Origin: Streptomyces sp. man185
Lineage (GTDB): Bacteria; Actinomycetota; Actinomycetes; Streptomycetales; Streptomycetaceae
Assembly: GCA_002551355.1 (NCBI GenBank)
Contig: NTHE01000004.1
Coordinates: forward strand, 123,453-187,452
DNA: 64,000 bases
Direction of reading: 5' to 3'
The position numbers and the translations under genes are program-made. How positions within the stretch are numbered: the first letter of the stretch is position 1; every line of letters starts with the position of its first letter. The notes below the pieces were generated by a model. It was not told the origin of the DNA. It did no database searches and saw only the letters and a list, made by a program, of their open reading frames with translations. Below are positions 1-8,314 of the stretch, piece after piece.

Positions 1-148
1 GCAGGGACAGGAGTTCGGGCGTCTTGACGTAGCGCTCGTAATCGAGGTCCCCCTCGCCCACGTTCCGCTTGATGATCCGGTTGTAGATCGGGTTGTCGAG
101 CTCGCTGCGAAGAAGGGTCATCGCGGTGACGTCTTCGGAGATGGTCAT
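1..148 (-). CDS. Partial gene, tryptophan 2,3-dioxygenase-like N-terminus
   Basis: Only the first 49 codons are in the window; the gene runs off the left edge. The start ATG at 148 follows a GGGGGCAGGA ribosome-binding stretch. The visible end contains DYERYVKTPELLSL, which resembles the Y..Y....ELL.LQ segment at the start of heme tryptophan 2,3-dioxygenases. That family opens the indole ring of tryptophan to N-formylkynurenine. No heme ligand or catalytic residue is visible because the fragment is so short, so the assignment is tentative. A copy of the recurring 17-bp dyad lies about 145 bp upstream (293-309). Confidence 0.5.
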   Translation of the reverse strand, partial: MTISEDVTAMTLLRSELDNPIYNRIIKRNVGEGDLDYERYVKTPELLSL

Positions 149-292
149 TCCTGCCCCCATGTGGTGAATTCCGCTTGGTCGAGGGCGCGAGCAATGTCCG
201 TGTTCTCGTGGCGACCGATGAAGTGCCCCGTCACCCTTGGTCACGCGCCCTGAATTCCTGTCAGATGGTGCTATGGGGGGTAGGTCCGAACC

Positions 293-309
293 TGAGTAAT
301 GATTGCTTT
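293..309 (+). promoter_or_regulatory. Recurring 17-bp dyad, candidate operator
   Basis: The sequence is TGAGTAATGATTGCTTT, a degenerate copy of the dyad seen best at 61503-61519. It lies in the gene-free stretch 149-506, upstream of the minus-strand gene that starts at 148. Nothing else was recognised in that stretch. Confidence 0.35.
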
Positions 310-506
310 GCGCTCCGGGCTGCACCGACATGACCGAAAACCGCCGTCGGGTGCGGGGGCAGGTCGATTGGCAGGGCGGGTGACCTCCGGGACCCACCCC
401 CCGGGGGCCCGGAGACGACGCCGGTGTTCGGCGCCGGGGAACCCTTCCGGACGGGACAGCAGGCTGGCCAACGCGGTGGCCCGGCTCGGCGGTCACGCGC
501 AGGGCG

Positions 507-1010
507 TCACACAGCAGGCGCTGGTCCCGGGCGATGCCATCGAGAGCGACGAGGCCGCCGCCATTCCACCGTCAGCCCGGGTTCCGGCCAGCGAGGGTGG
601 GGGGCACCCCAGCAAGGAGGCCGCCGCCGCACCCGCTGCTGCCGCCCTGAGAGACCACCTTCCGCAGACCGTCGCGTACGGGGGAACCCTCGATGCAGAT
701 GTACACGAGCACCGTGGCACCGGTACGGGCGTACAGCACAGACAGGGCGGGGGCGGCGACCGCTCCGATCTCGGCGGCGGGCCACCAGGCCCCGAAGACC
801 AGCGAGGGGCACACGACGATGCCGTCCGGAACCCGCTCGACAGCTCCGACCCCGTCTATCTGCCGCAGCAACCGTGAGACGGTCTGCTTGGGCACGCCTG
901 TGGCCAGGCTGACGTCCCCCACACGCGGCGGCAGGGCGGCCCCGCTCCAGTGCGGGCAGGATGCGGAAGGTGCCTTCGAGAACGCCCCTTCCCGGCTGGG
1001 CGGGTGAGGG
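507..1010 (-). pseudogene. Decayed IclR-like helix-turn-helix regulator
   Basis: Read from about 1010 downwards, one frame gives VLEGTFRILPALERGRPA. A second frame then gives VGDVSLATGVPKQTVSRLLR, followed by QIDGVGAVERVPDG and a stretch reaching YICIEGSPVRDGLRKVVSQ. Joined, these look like the N-terminal winged helix of IclR-family regulators plus the start of an effector domain. The join needs a frameshift near 935, and the C-terminal half then breaks up into frames with no clear family signal. I read it as an inactive gene. A recent sequencing error is possible for the first frame change but would not explain the loss of the C-terminus. Confidence 0.5.
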
Positions 1011-1122
1011 ACCCGTGTCGGTCCGCCCTCCGGAATGGCACTCCGATGTAGGCCGCCGGGCCGCCGGGCGGCCTCCGCCGACCGCTCCCGATCCCACTGC
1101 TGAGCACACGTGATCGCAAGGG

Positions 1123-1139
1123 CGAGCACCGAGTACTCA
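1123..1139 (+). promoter_or_regulatory. Weak copy of the 17-bp dyad
   Basis: CGAGCACCGAGTACTCA shares the outer GAGCA and TACTCA half-sites of the recurring dyad but deviates at the centre. It lies about 200 bp upstream of the secreted-protein gene at 1342. It is the weakest of the nine copies listed. Confidence 0.25.
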
Positions 1140-1341
1140 AGAGGCGTGCGCCGCAGCCCACCTACCGTTCCCTCCAGCAGCACACATGGTGCCGGGTCGG
1201 ACCCCCGGCCCGTACGGGGGGCCACCGTGACGAGGGGACGGACGGCGCGTGAGCGCACCGTCGCCCCCGACCATCGGCTTCGTCCCGTTCGCGGGACAGC
1301 ACCGTTGTGGGCCATCACATCCGCACACTGGAAGGTGTTCC

Positions 1342-1728
1342 ATGAAGTCGATCAAGAAGAAGTCGCACGGTCTCGGGCGTTCGCTGGCCGTCGGCGCCTG
1401 CTCCGCCCTGCTGCTCGTCGGCACGGCCGGAACGGCGGCCGCCGCCCCTGTGCAGGAGGGGGGCGACGGGATGACCACGATGAAGACCGTGACTGGCAAG
1501 CTGAAGGCCGGCGAGTCCAAGAAGGTGCTGTCCGGGTGGGGCAAGTACAGCACCCGGTACGGCGGTCGCACCGAGCACGCCGGGGGCCGCTACACCTGCT
1601 ATGTGGCCGGTGTGAAGGTCTCCTCGGGCGCCCTGCCCGGCGAGTTCACCCACACCGTGGTCGGGTACGGGTCGTGCTTCCTCTACTCGCCCGTGGCAAC
1701 CACCTACCGGCTCACCTCCGTCAGCTGA
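1342..1728 (+). CDS. Small secreted protein of unknown function
   Basis: The 128-residue product has a basic N-terminus (MKSIKKK), a hydrophobic core rich in Ala, Leu and Val, and a likely signal-peptidase site after AAAA near residue 36. The mature part is about 90 residues, Gly/Tyr-rich, with two cysteines that could form a disulfide. I recognise no family. The ATG at 1342 was chosen because it begins a textbook Sec signal; an upstream GGAAGG acts as ribosome-binding site. A stem-loop at 1740-1772 follows directly. Confidence 0.75.
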   Translation: MKSIKKKSHGLGRSLAVGACSALLLVGTAGTAAAAPVQEGGDGMTTMKTVTGKLKAGESKKVLSGWGKYSTRYGGRTEHAGGRYTCYVAGVKVSSGALPGEFTHTVVGYGSCFLYSPVATTYRLTSVS

Positions 1729-1739
1729 CCGCCGCCGCC

Positions 1740-1772
1740 CGTGCGGGGCGAGCTCCGTGCGCGCCCCGCACG
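1740..1772 (+). terminator. Stem-loop after the secreted-protein gene
   Basis: CGTGCGGGGCG and CGCCCCGCACG form an 11-bp perfect stem with an 11-nt loop, 12 bp after the stop codon at 1728. No U-tract follows, as is common in actinomycetes. Confidence 0.6.
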
Positions 1773-1865
1773 AGCGGTGTGGGGGAGCGGGACGTCCTGC
1801 GGCCCGTCGCCGCGGTCCCGGACCGATCCGCAACACCTGTGCACCACCCATCCCGAGGAGACACC

Positions 1866-2405
1866 ATGAAGAACGCAGTGCGGAGCGCCCTGGTGGCCGG
1901 AGCCGCGGCCCTGGGCGTGATCGGCGGCATGGCCCCGGTGGCCCAGGCCGCCGACGGCGTCATCGTCAGCCGGGAGCGCGGACACGTGCTCGACTGCAGG
2001 GGCAAGCTGGGCGAGCTGACCGTCGCGGTCAGCCTCTACGACAACTCGGAGCACGGCTCGTTTGCCTCCGTCGTGGTCGACGGCGACGAAGGCCCGGTGT
2101 ACGGCGGCTCCAGCGAACCGTCCTCGCTCTTCCGCGGCAACACGGTCGCCACCGGCATCCCGGTGGAGAGGACCGCGGACCAGCGCGCCATGGGCAAGGC
2201 CGTCGTCGTGGGGGCCTTCCTGCCGAAGGGCAAGCCGGTGCCGGTCCACGAAGTGGTGGACGACGCCGGCTACATCATCGAGTCCACCGGTACGCACCGG
2301 CGGTTGGCGACGAAGGTCGGCGTCTCCCTGCTGGGGAAGTACACCGCGCTCACGTGCCAGGACGCGTTCCGCTACGACCTCAAGGTCACGAAGACTCCCG
2401 CGTGA
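1866..2405 (+). CDS. Secreted protein of unknown function
   Basis: The 179-residue product begins with a Sec signal (MKNAVRSALVAGAAALGVIG, cleavage likely after AQAA near residue 29). The start ATG follows CCCGAGGAGACACC, a strong ribosome-binding site. The mature protein is about 150 residues with two cysteines, one near the start (LDCRGK) and one near the end (LTCQDAF), suggesting a disulfide that closes a beta-rich fold. I recognise no enzyme family. It follows another small secreted protein in the same direction but a terminator-like hairpin separates them, so co-transcription is uncertain. Confidence 0.75.
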   Translation: MKNAVRSALVAGAAALGVIGGMAPVAQAADGVIVSRERGHVLDCRGKLGELTVAVSLYDNSEHGSFASVVVDGDEGPVYGGSSEPSSLFRGNTVATGIPVERTADQRAMGKAVVVGAFLPKGKPVPVHEVVDDAGYIIESTGTHRRLATKVGVSLLGKYTALTCQDAFRYDLKVTKTPA

Positions 2406-2447
2406 CGGCACGTCGTGCGCCTCGACCGCACGGCGCCGCGTGATCCG

Positions 2448-2493
2448 CCCGGACGTACGGGTACGAGCGAACCGTCGCTTCCGTACGTCCGGG
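2448..2493. terminator. Bidirectional terminator between convergent genes
   Basis: CCCGGACGTACGG (2448-2460) and CCGTACGTCCGGG (2481-2493) form a perfect 13-bp stem. It sits between the end of the plus-strand secreted-protein gene and the end of the minus-strand ATPase gene, where one terminator can serve both. Confidence 0.75.
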
Positions 2494-2503
2494 CCGCCGC
2501 ACG

Positions 2504-3007
2504 TCAGCGGCAGTCGAAGCGCGCCCAGCGGACCGTTCCCGACGCGCCCTCGCGCCACCCGCACGCCTGGCTGAGCATGTCGACGATGTGCAGGCCGCGG
2601 CCGTGCTCGTCCTCGTCGTAGGAAGCGGTCCACGACCCCTCGGACCCGGCCGGCCCTCCGTCGCTCACCTCGACCCACACGCAGCCGGTCCCCCGGCCCG
2701 TCTCCTGGTGCAGTCGCAGGGCGGCTGGCGGTAGGGCGTGCTCGACGGCGTTGGTGACGAGTTCGGAAACGACGAGTTCGATGGCGTCCTGCGTGTCCTC
2801 ATCGACTCCCCACCGGGATAGCGCACGCCGGGCCGCCCTCCGGGCGACACCGGCGGCCTCCACCCGGTGGAGCAGGGGGGTGACCACCCCCCTCTTCGTC
2901 GCGCGGGGCGACTCGTCCGGCGGGGGTGGCGTGTCCATCGGTGTTAAGGCGGGTTCCGGGCAGGGCCCGGAACAACCCGCCGTCCGGGAGTTGGGGGTGA
3001 CGTACAT
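2504..3007 (-). CDS. SpoIIAB-like ATP-binding regulatory protein
   Basis: The 167-residue protein carries an HATPase_c_2 domain of the anti-sigma/serine kinase type: the N-box ELVVSELVTNAVEH near residues 87-100, then VEVSDGG and the G-box DEDEHGRGLHIVDMLS. Streptomyces encode dozens of these small proteins; some bind sigma factors or anti-anti-sigma factors, most are uncharacterised. The start ATG (MYVTPNSR) follows GGAAGG at good distance; longer reading upstream gives a low-complexity basic extension without family support. A copy of the 17-bp dyad lies about 120 bp upstream. A paralogue lies at 35064-35528. Confidence 0.85.
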   Translation of the reverse strand: MYVTPNSRTAGCSGPCPEPALTPMDTPPPPDESPRATKRGVVTPLLHRVEAAGVARRAARRALSRWGVDEDTQDAIELVVSELVTNAVEHALPPAALRLHQETGRGTGCVWVEVSDGGPAGSEGSWTASYDEDEHGRGLHIVDMLSQACGWREGASGTVRWARFDCR

Positions 3008-3129
3008 GACGGTGCCTTCCGTGGTGAGCGTGGGGCTGCCGGGTGCCGGACGTGCGGCCCTCGTCCGTTGGGTGTGCGGAGACCGCTTCGTCACGGTTCC
3101 CACGCTCCTCCGGAGCGCGGCGCGTTTCC

Positions 3130-3146
3130 TGAGCAATCGATGCCAC
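3130..3146 (+). promoter_or_regulatory. Recurring 17-bp dyad, candidate operator
   Basis: TGAGCAATCGATGCCAC lies 123 bp upstream of the minus-strand ATPase gene that starts at 3007. It keeps the TGAGCAAT half-site seen at 47666 and 30211; the right half is degenerate. Confidence 0.3.
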
Positions 3147-3336
3147 TTCCGGCCGGCCGGGGCCCCGGGGGAGGGACCCGGCCGGCGCGAGGGCCGGCGG
3201 ACCGTCCGGCTCCGGCCGATTCGCGGGGCCACATCCTCATCGAGTCCCGCGTACCCCACAAGGTCGACGGGTACTCACCTTCCCGTGCGCACCCACCCGT
3301 CCACCCACCCGTCCGCAGGGCGGCCCAAGCGGACGG

Positions 3337-3561
3337 TCAGTCGTCCGGCGGGCCCCCCGCCGGGGAGCCGAGGATGCTGATCGCCTGCACGGGGCAGGTC
3401 TCGGCCGCGTCCACCACGTCGACGCCGGCGTCGACGACGACGGTGCGGGGCCGCAGGCCCTGCTCCGCGTTCGGGCGGAAGGGCTCGCCGGCGATCCCCA
3501 GGCACAGGCCGGCTTTCATGCACCGCGCGTCGATCCGGACCGTCCAGCGCGCGGGCGTCAC
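3337..3561 (-). CDS. [3Fe-4S]-type ferredoxin
   Basis: The 74-residue protein has the layout of small actinomycete P450 ferredoxins: VRIDARCMKAGLCLG near residues 8-22 (C-x5-C) and CPVQAISI near residue 55. Such proteins pass electrons one at a time to cytochromes P450. The GTG start overlaps the stop codon of the aldehyde dehydrogenase gene by four bases, so it is the last gene of the operon starting with the P450 at 9561. It is probably the redox partner of that P450, of the cluster P450 at 20642, or of both. No ferredoxin reductase is visible in the window. Confidence 0.9.
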   Translation of the reverse strand: MTPARWTVRIDARCMKAGLCLGIAGEPFRPNAEQGLRPRTVVVDAGVDVVDAAETCPVQAISILGSPAGGPPDD

Positions 3562-5015
3562 TCCCGGGCCGCCTGTGGGTTTGACGCCGCCGTGTGGATC
3601 GTCTGGTACTCCAAGTACTCGCGCAGCCCCTCCGGGCCGAGTTCGCGGCCGATGCCCGAGTGCTTGAAGCCGCCGAACGGCGCGCCCATCTCCATGTTGA
3701 ACGTGTTCACCGAGTAGCTGCCGGCCCGCACCCGCCGTGCCACGCGCAGGCCGCGTTCCGCGTCGGCGGTCCACACGGTGCCGGCCAGCCCGTATGGCGA
3801 GTCGTCGGCGATGCGCACCGCGTCGTCATCGTCGTCGTAGGGGATGACGCAGGCGACCGGTCCGAAGATCTCCTCCCGCGCGATCCGCATGTTGTTGGTG
3901 ACGTCGGCGAACAGCGCCGGCTGAAGGTACCAGCCCTTTGGTAGGTCCGCCGGACGGTCGCCTCCTACGACCAGGCGGGCGCCCTCGGTGACACCGATGT
4001 GGAGGTACTTCTCGACGCGGTCCCGCTGACGGGCGGAGACGAGAGGGCCGATCCGTGTCGCCGGATCCATCGGGTCGCCCACGACCATTTCCGACACCGC
4101 GCGGGCGAGCCGCTCGACGACTTCGTCGTAGCGGGTGCGCGGCGCGAGGACGCGGGTCTGCGCCACGCACGACTGGCCGTTGTTCATGTAGGCCAGCGAC
4201 GCGATCTGTCCGACGACGGAGTCGAGGTCGGCGTCGTCGAGGACGACCGCCGCGGATTTGCCGCCCAACTCCAGGGACACGCGGGTGAGGTTGGTCCCGC
4301 AGGCCGCCATGACCTGTCGGCCGGTTCGGACGCTGCCGGTGAACGAGACCTTGTCCAGGCCGGGGTGCGCGACGAGGTGGGCGCCGATGCCGCCGTCCCC
4401 GGCGACCACGTCGAGCACCCCGTCCGGGACCCCCGCCTCCGCCGCGGCCCGGGCGAGGAGGAAGGAGTCCAAAGGCGCCTCCGGCGCCGGTTTGAGCACG
4501 GCGGTGCACCCCGCGAGCAGTGCTGGCGCGAGCTTGCACAGGGCCTGGTAGAGCGGCATGTTCCACGACGTGACCGCGCCCACGACGCCCACCGGCAGGC
4601 CGCGCACGTGGGCGGGGCCCAGCATCCCGGTCCGGACCTCCTCGAACGGGAAGCCGGTCGCGAGGTCCAGGTAGTAGTCGAGCACCATCACGGGCGCGTA
4701 CGCCTGTGCCATCCGGCTGAACTCGTACGGGGTGCCATTCTGGCTGGTGACCAGGGCGGCGACGTAGTCCACGTCGCTGTGCAGACGGGCGCTGAGCCGG
4801 CGCAGCACGGCGACGCGCTCCTCGACCGGCATGCGCGGCCACGGCCCGTCGTCGAATGCGGTGCGCGCCGCGGCGACGGCCCGGTCCACGTCCCCCGCCG
4901 AGGCCCGGGGCACCCGCCCCACGACCTGCCCAGTGGCGGGCGAGACCACTTCGATGACGTCGGCTGTCGTCCCCCGGGGAGGGGGGCCGCCGTACCAGCG
5001 GCGGTCAGAGTGCAC
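3558..5015 (-). CDS. Aldehyde dehydrogenase (NAD(P)+-dependent)
   Basis: The 485-residue protein has full family length. It shows the substrate-channel segment SWNMPLYQALCKLAPALLAG, the catalytic glutamate motif ELGGK (about residue 245), the nucleophile motif GQSC (about residue 280) and the EEIFGPV segment near residue 390. It oxidises an aldehyde to an acid or thioester-level intermediate. The GTG start lies inside the end of the preceding monooxygenase gene (11-bp overlap), and its stop overlaps the ferredoxin start, so translation is coupled. Its place in the operon divergent from the thiopeptide precursor suggests it oxidises an aldehyde made by the P450, SDR or FAD monooxygenase. The actual substrate cannot be told from sequence. 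Confidence 0.92.
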   Translation of the reverse strand: MHSDRRWYGGPPPRGTTADVIEVVSPATGQVVGRVPRASAGDVDRAVAAARTAFDDGPWPRMPVEERVAVLRRLSARLHSDVDYVAALVTSQNGTPYEFSRMAQAYAPVMVLDYYLDLATGFPFEEVRTGMLGPAHVRGLPVGVVGAVTSWNMPLYQALCKLAPALLAGCTAVLKPAPEAPLDSFLLARAAAEAGVPDGVLDVVAGDGGIGAHLVAHPGLDKVSFTGSVRTGRQVMAACGTNLTRVSLELGGKSAAVVLDDADLDSVVGQIASLAYMNNGQSCVAQTRVLAPRTRYDEVVERLARAVSEMVVGDPMDPATRIGPLVSARQRDRVEKYLHIGVTEGARLVVGGDRPADLPKGWYLQPALFADVTNNMRIAREEIFGPVACVIPYDDDDDAVRIADDSPYGLAGTVWTADAERGLRVARRVRAGSYSVNTFNMEMGAPFGGFKHSGIGRELGPEGLREYLEYQTIHTAASNPQAARE

Positions 5016-6702
5016 GGTCCGTCGTCCTTCCGTGGTGTTCCTCGGGGGTCGAAGGACGACCGGTGCCGTCCCCGACGGTGGTTTCGAGGCCTAGCAACCT
5101 GGTGAAGGCGTCGGCGAGTTGCGGCCAGGCGTCCTCGGGCGGCCCGTCGGAGCGCCAGGCGACGAAACCGTCCGGACGCACCAGCAGGGCGTCGCCGGAC
5201 GCCAACCCGTAGGCCCGCAGCACCGCGCCGTCGACCCCGTGCGGATCGGCGTCCAGCCGGCACTCCTCGACGGGGAGGCCGAACCGCCGGTGGACGAGTC
5301 CGACCGCCTCGGACCACCGGCGGTCCCCGGTGGTGAGCAGGACGAACCGGCGGCCGAACCGGTCGAGGACCGACTGCGGCGCCTGGTCCGCCGAACGGGC
5401 CGCGCGTATGGCGTGCGGAGCCCGCGTGCCGGGACGGGCGGTGAGGTCCAGCCGCTCGGGCAGCGGCTCGCCGGCTTCGGCGCCGAGCACCGCCGAGGAG
5501 TCGTACCGGTGGCCGAACATGATGGTGAAGTCGTCGCGGATCGCGGGCCGGCCGCCCTCCCCGGGACCCTGGTGCCCGGTCATGGTGCGCAGCGCGGCCT
5601 GCTCGGCGGTCGCCCGGGCGACCGGGCGCCGTTCGGCGTCGTAGGAGTCGAGGAGACGGTCCCCGGCCCGTCCGTGCAGCACGGCGGCCAGCTTCCAGGC
5701 CAGGTTGTGCGAGTCGTGGATCGCGGTGTTCGCACCGTAGCCGCCACTGGGCGACATGGTGTGGGCGGCGTCGCCGACCAGGAACACCCGCCCGGTGCGG
5801 AAGCGGTCGGCGACGCGCATGCCGGAGCGCCAGGGAATGGCCCGCAGGACCTCGACGGGCAGGTCCTCCACCCCCACGGCGTCGCGGACCAGTCGGGCGC
5901 ACCGCGCGGGGGTGTAGTCCCCCTCCGGCTGCCCGTCCCCGTCCAGGGCCACGCCGAGCATCGACCACGTCCCCGAAGCATCGCGGGGCGTGAGCGCCAC
6001 GCTCGCCCGCTGGTTGAACGCCGTGCACATGAAGAATGTGCGGCCGTCGACCGCGGCGGAGAGGTCGGCCCGGAACAGGACGTTGATCGCGGAGGCGACG
6101 AGGGTGCCCCGCCCGCTGCGGGGCACGCCCAGGCGCTCCCTGACGGGACTGGCCGCGCCGTCGGCGGCGACCAGGTAGGCGGCGTGCACGGTCCGCAGCC
6201 GCCCGTCCGCCGAGCGGATCACCGCCAGGACCTCGTCGGGCCCCTGTTCGAAGTCCACCAGTTCCGAGCCGAACTCGATCCGGGCCCCGGCCTCGACGGC
6301 TGCCTTCGCGAACACCGGTTCGTAGAGGTCCTGGGGGCAGCAGACGCCCCCCACGGGGCTCAGCGGACCCGGGTCGAAGGTTGGCACATCGGGGGGCAGC
6401 ACCCACCTCCCGGCATCGCTGGCCAGGGTCTCGACGCTGAGGATGCCCCGCAGGTGCGCCAGGCCGGCGCCGGCGGAGGCCTCGCGGACCGCCTGCTCGA
6501 CGCCTGCGGCGCGGAGAATCTCCATGGTGCGAGCCTGCAGGGAGAACGCGCGCGGCAGGTTTCCGGTGCCCGCGCGGCGTTCGACGAGGGTCGGGCGCAC
6601 GCCCTGGCGCGTGAGGAACAGGGCCAGCGTGAGCCCGGCCGGGCCGGCGCCGACGATCAGGACGGGCACACGCGCACCGGCCGCCGCCGAGGGCGCGCTC
6701 AC
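5005..6702 (-). CDS. FAD-dependent aromatic-type monooxygenase
   Basis: The 565-residue protein is a class A flavoprotein hydroxylase (PHBH-like fold). It has the N-terminal dinucleotide motif GAGPAGL at about residues 18-24, the FAD/NAD(P) DG-type segment YLVAADGAASPVRERLG near residue 155, and the second FAD motif GDAAHTMSPSGGYGANTAIH near residue 310. A C-terminal thioredoxin-like region of about 140 residues follows, as in PgaE/MhpA-type enzymes. These enzymes hydroxylate phenols or related rings. The GTG start overlaps the methyltransferase stop by four bases. With the aldehyde dehydrogenase, SDR and P450 it looks like a small-molecule oxidation pathway, possibly for a side ring or cap of the thiopeptide. 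Confidence 0.92.
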   Translation of the reverse strand: MSAPSAAAGARVPVLIVGAGPAGLTLALFLTRQGVRPTLVERRAGTGNLPRAFSLQARTMEILRAAGVEQAVREASAGAGLAHLRGILSVETLASDAGRWVLPPDVPTFDPGPLSPVGGVCCPQDLYEPVFAKAAVEAGARIEFGSELVDFEQGPDEVLAVIRSADGRLRTVHAAYLVAADGAASPVRERLGVPRSGRGTLVASAINVLFRADLSAAVDGRTFFMCTAFNQRASVALTPRDASGTWSMLGVALDGDGQPEGDYTPARCARLVRDAVGVEDLPVEVLRAIPWRSGMRVADRFRTGRVFLVGDAAHTMSPSGGYGANTAIHDSHNLAWKLAAVLHGRAGDRLLDSYDAERRPVARATAEQAALRTMTGHQGPGEGGRPAIRDDFTIMFGHRYDSSAVLGAEAGEPLPERLDLTARPGTRAPHAIRAARSADQAPQSVLDRFGRRFVLLTTGDRRWSEAVGLVHRRFGLPVEECRLDADPHGVDGAVLRAYGLASGDALLVRPDGFVAWRSDGPPEDAWPQLADAFTRLLGLETTVGDGTGRPSTPEEHHGRTTDRAL

Positions 6703-7367
6703 GCGTGGGCCTCGAAGAGCGCGACCGTCCCGCGGACGGTGACCTCGTGCCGCTCGAAACGGCGGCCCAGTTCGTGGTGGAGGTCCTGTAGGCGGTCCTC
6801 GCGGTTGTTGAACACGCCGGTGTCGTTGAGCCGGTCCATCAGTCGACGCGACCGACCCGTCTGGCGGACCCCGTGCGAGAGCACGGTGCTGCCGAAGATC
6901 CGGCCGCCGGGTTTCACGTAGGGGGTGAGGTGGTCGAAGACGACGCTCTTCTGCGTCAGCGGGCCGGGCAGGCAGTGCAGGACCAGGTTGAGCGCGACCG
7001 AGTCGAACTGCACGTCGCCCAGGTCGAGCGGTTGGAGGACGTCCCGGTGGTGGACGGCGGGCCGGTACCGGGCGACCCGCCGGCTCGCCACGTCCAGCGC
7101 GTCCTCGTTCAGGTCGAGCAGGCCGATGCGCGGATCTCCCACGGGGAAGCGGCAGTTGTCGAGGAAGTAGCCGGTGCCCGGACCGACGTCCAGGTGATCG
7201 GCGCCGACCAGACGGTCGTATCGCTCCAGCATGACGCCGCGCGGGCAGCCGAGGCCGATGCGGCAGGCCAGGGCGAGCACGATCAGGTCGTAGCGCTCCA
7301 GCATCTCCTTGCTGTACACCGCCGCCGCGGTGACGCGTCGGGCGTGGGATTCTTCCGTCTGGGTCAT
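6699..7367 (-). CDS. Class I SAM-dependent methyltransferase
   Basis: The 222-residue protein has the Rossmann SAM-binding motif I HLDVGPGTGYFLDN near residues 58-71, an acidic motif II (LLDLNEDAL) and a motif similar to post-II, FDSVALNLVLHCL. The layout fits small-molecule O-, N- or C-methyltransferases. The ATG at 7367 overlaps the stop of the SDR gene by one base (TGATG), and its own stop overlaps the next gene, so it is embedded in a coupled operon. It is the only SAM methyltransferase near the thiopeptide genes, so any methyl group on the product or its side moiety would most simply come from here. Confidence 0.9.
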   Translation of the reverse strand: MTQTEESHARRVTAAAVYSKEMLERYDLIVLALACRIGLGCPRGVMLERYDRLVGADHLDVGPGTGYFLDNCRFPVGDPRIGLLDLNEDALDVASRRVARYRPAVHHRDVLQPLDLGDVQFDSVALNLVLHCLPGPLTQKSVVFDHLTPYVKPGGRIFGSTVLSHGVRQTGRSRRLMDRLNDTGVFNNREDRLQDLHHELGRRFERHEVTVRGTVALFEAHA

Positions 7368-8314
7368 CACTTCTCCGTCGGTCGACGAGTGAGGGGCGGG
7401 TGGACGCCGGTCAGGCTCTGGGACACCTGCCACAGCCAGGTGCCGAGCGCGGGGTCGTAGGCCGCCGGCGCGCCGCGCACGGGGACGGGGCTCCCCCACA
7501 TCTGTGCCGTCCCGTCGGGGGCGAAGAGGGACCCGCCCTCCACGCCCGGCTCGGTGGCGGCGTACAGGACGGGCGTCACGCCCTGGGCGGGGGACCGGCC
7601 GAGGGCGATCATCAGCCGGGAGCCCAGGCCCGCCCGGTCGGCTATGGCGGTCCGGGTCAGACCCGGCTGCGCCGCCAGGCTGCGCACCCGCGAGTCGGAG
7701 GCGTCCAGGCGCCGTTGCAACTCCACGGCGAAGACGAGGTTGGCCAGCTTGGACAGGGCGTAGGCGGTGAACCCGCGGTAAGGGCCCGCGTTTGGACGGG
7801 TGCGGGCCGCCAGCGCGCCGGTCGGATCGGTGGCGACGTCGATCCGACCCATGTGGTGCGAGGCGCTGGTCACCGTGACGATCCGGGCCGCCGTCGTCTT
7901 CAACAGCGTCGGTAGGAGGGCGGCTGTGAGCGCGAAGTGCCCGAGGTGGTTGACGCCGAAGTGCCGTTCGCACCCGTCGACGGTGCGGCCCTCCGGCACC
8001 ATCATCACGCCCGCGTTGTTGAGCAGGAGGTCCAGGCGCCCGTATCGCGGGCGGAAGGCGTCGGCGAACCGGACGACGTCATCCACACTGGCCAGGTCGA
8101 GGGGCATCCACCGCAGTTCGCCCGCGGGCGCCAGCCGGCGCCCCGCCTCGACGACGGCCTCCCCCCGGCCCTCGTCGCGGCCCGTGACGACCACGTGCGC
8201 CCCGCGGCGGGCCAGTTCCACGGCGGCCTGCCGCCCCAGGCCGCTGGTGGCACCCGTCACCACCGCCACCCGACCGGTTAGGTCGGGCATGTCGGCGCTG
8301 CTCCACCGGCTCAC
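7367..8314 (-). CDS. Short-chain dehydrogenase/reductase
   Basis: The 315-residue protein is an SDR of the retinol-dehydrogenase/WWOX-like branch. It has the cofactor motif TGATSGLG near residue 21, NNAGVM near residue 100, and the catalytic YALSK near residue 185 preceded by VTSASHHMG, which supplies the catalytic serine. The GTG start overlaps the P450 stop by four bases; an internal ATG (MPDLTGR) nine codons later is an alternative. It likely interconverts an alcohol and a ketone or aldehyde and would fit between the P450 and the aldehyde dehydrogenase of the same operon. Confidence 0.92.
   Translation of the reverse strand: MSRWSSADMPDLTGRVAVVTGATSGLGRQAAVELARRGAHVVVTGRDEGRGEAVVEAGRRLAPAGELRWMPLDLASVDDVVRFADAFRPRYGRLDLLLNNAGVMMVPEGRTVDGCERHFGVNHLGHFALTAALLPTLLKTTAARIVTVTSASHHMGRIDVATDPTGALAARTRPNAGPYRGFTAYALSKLANLVFAVELQRRLDASDSRVRSLAAQPGLTRTAIADRAGLGSRLMIALGRSPAQGVTPVLYAATEPGVEGGSLFAPDGTAQMWGSPVPVRGAPAAYDPALGTWLWQVSQSLTGVHPPLTRRPTEK

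Noticed and set aside
2504..3259. Longer 251-residue form of the SpoIIAB-like protein
   Set aside because: The extra N-terminus is a basic, low-complexity translation without family similarity. The ATG at 3007 has a good ribosome-binding site and gives normal family length.
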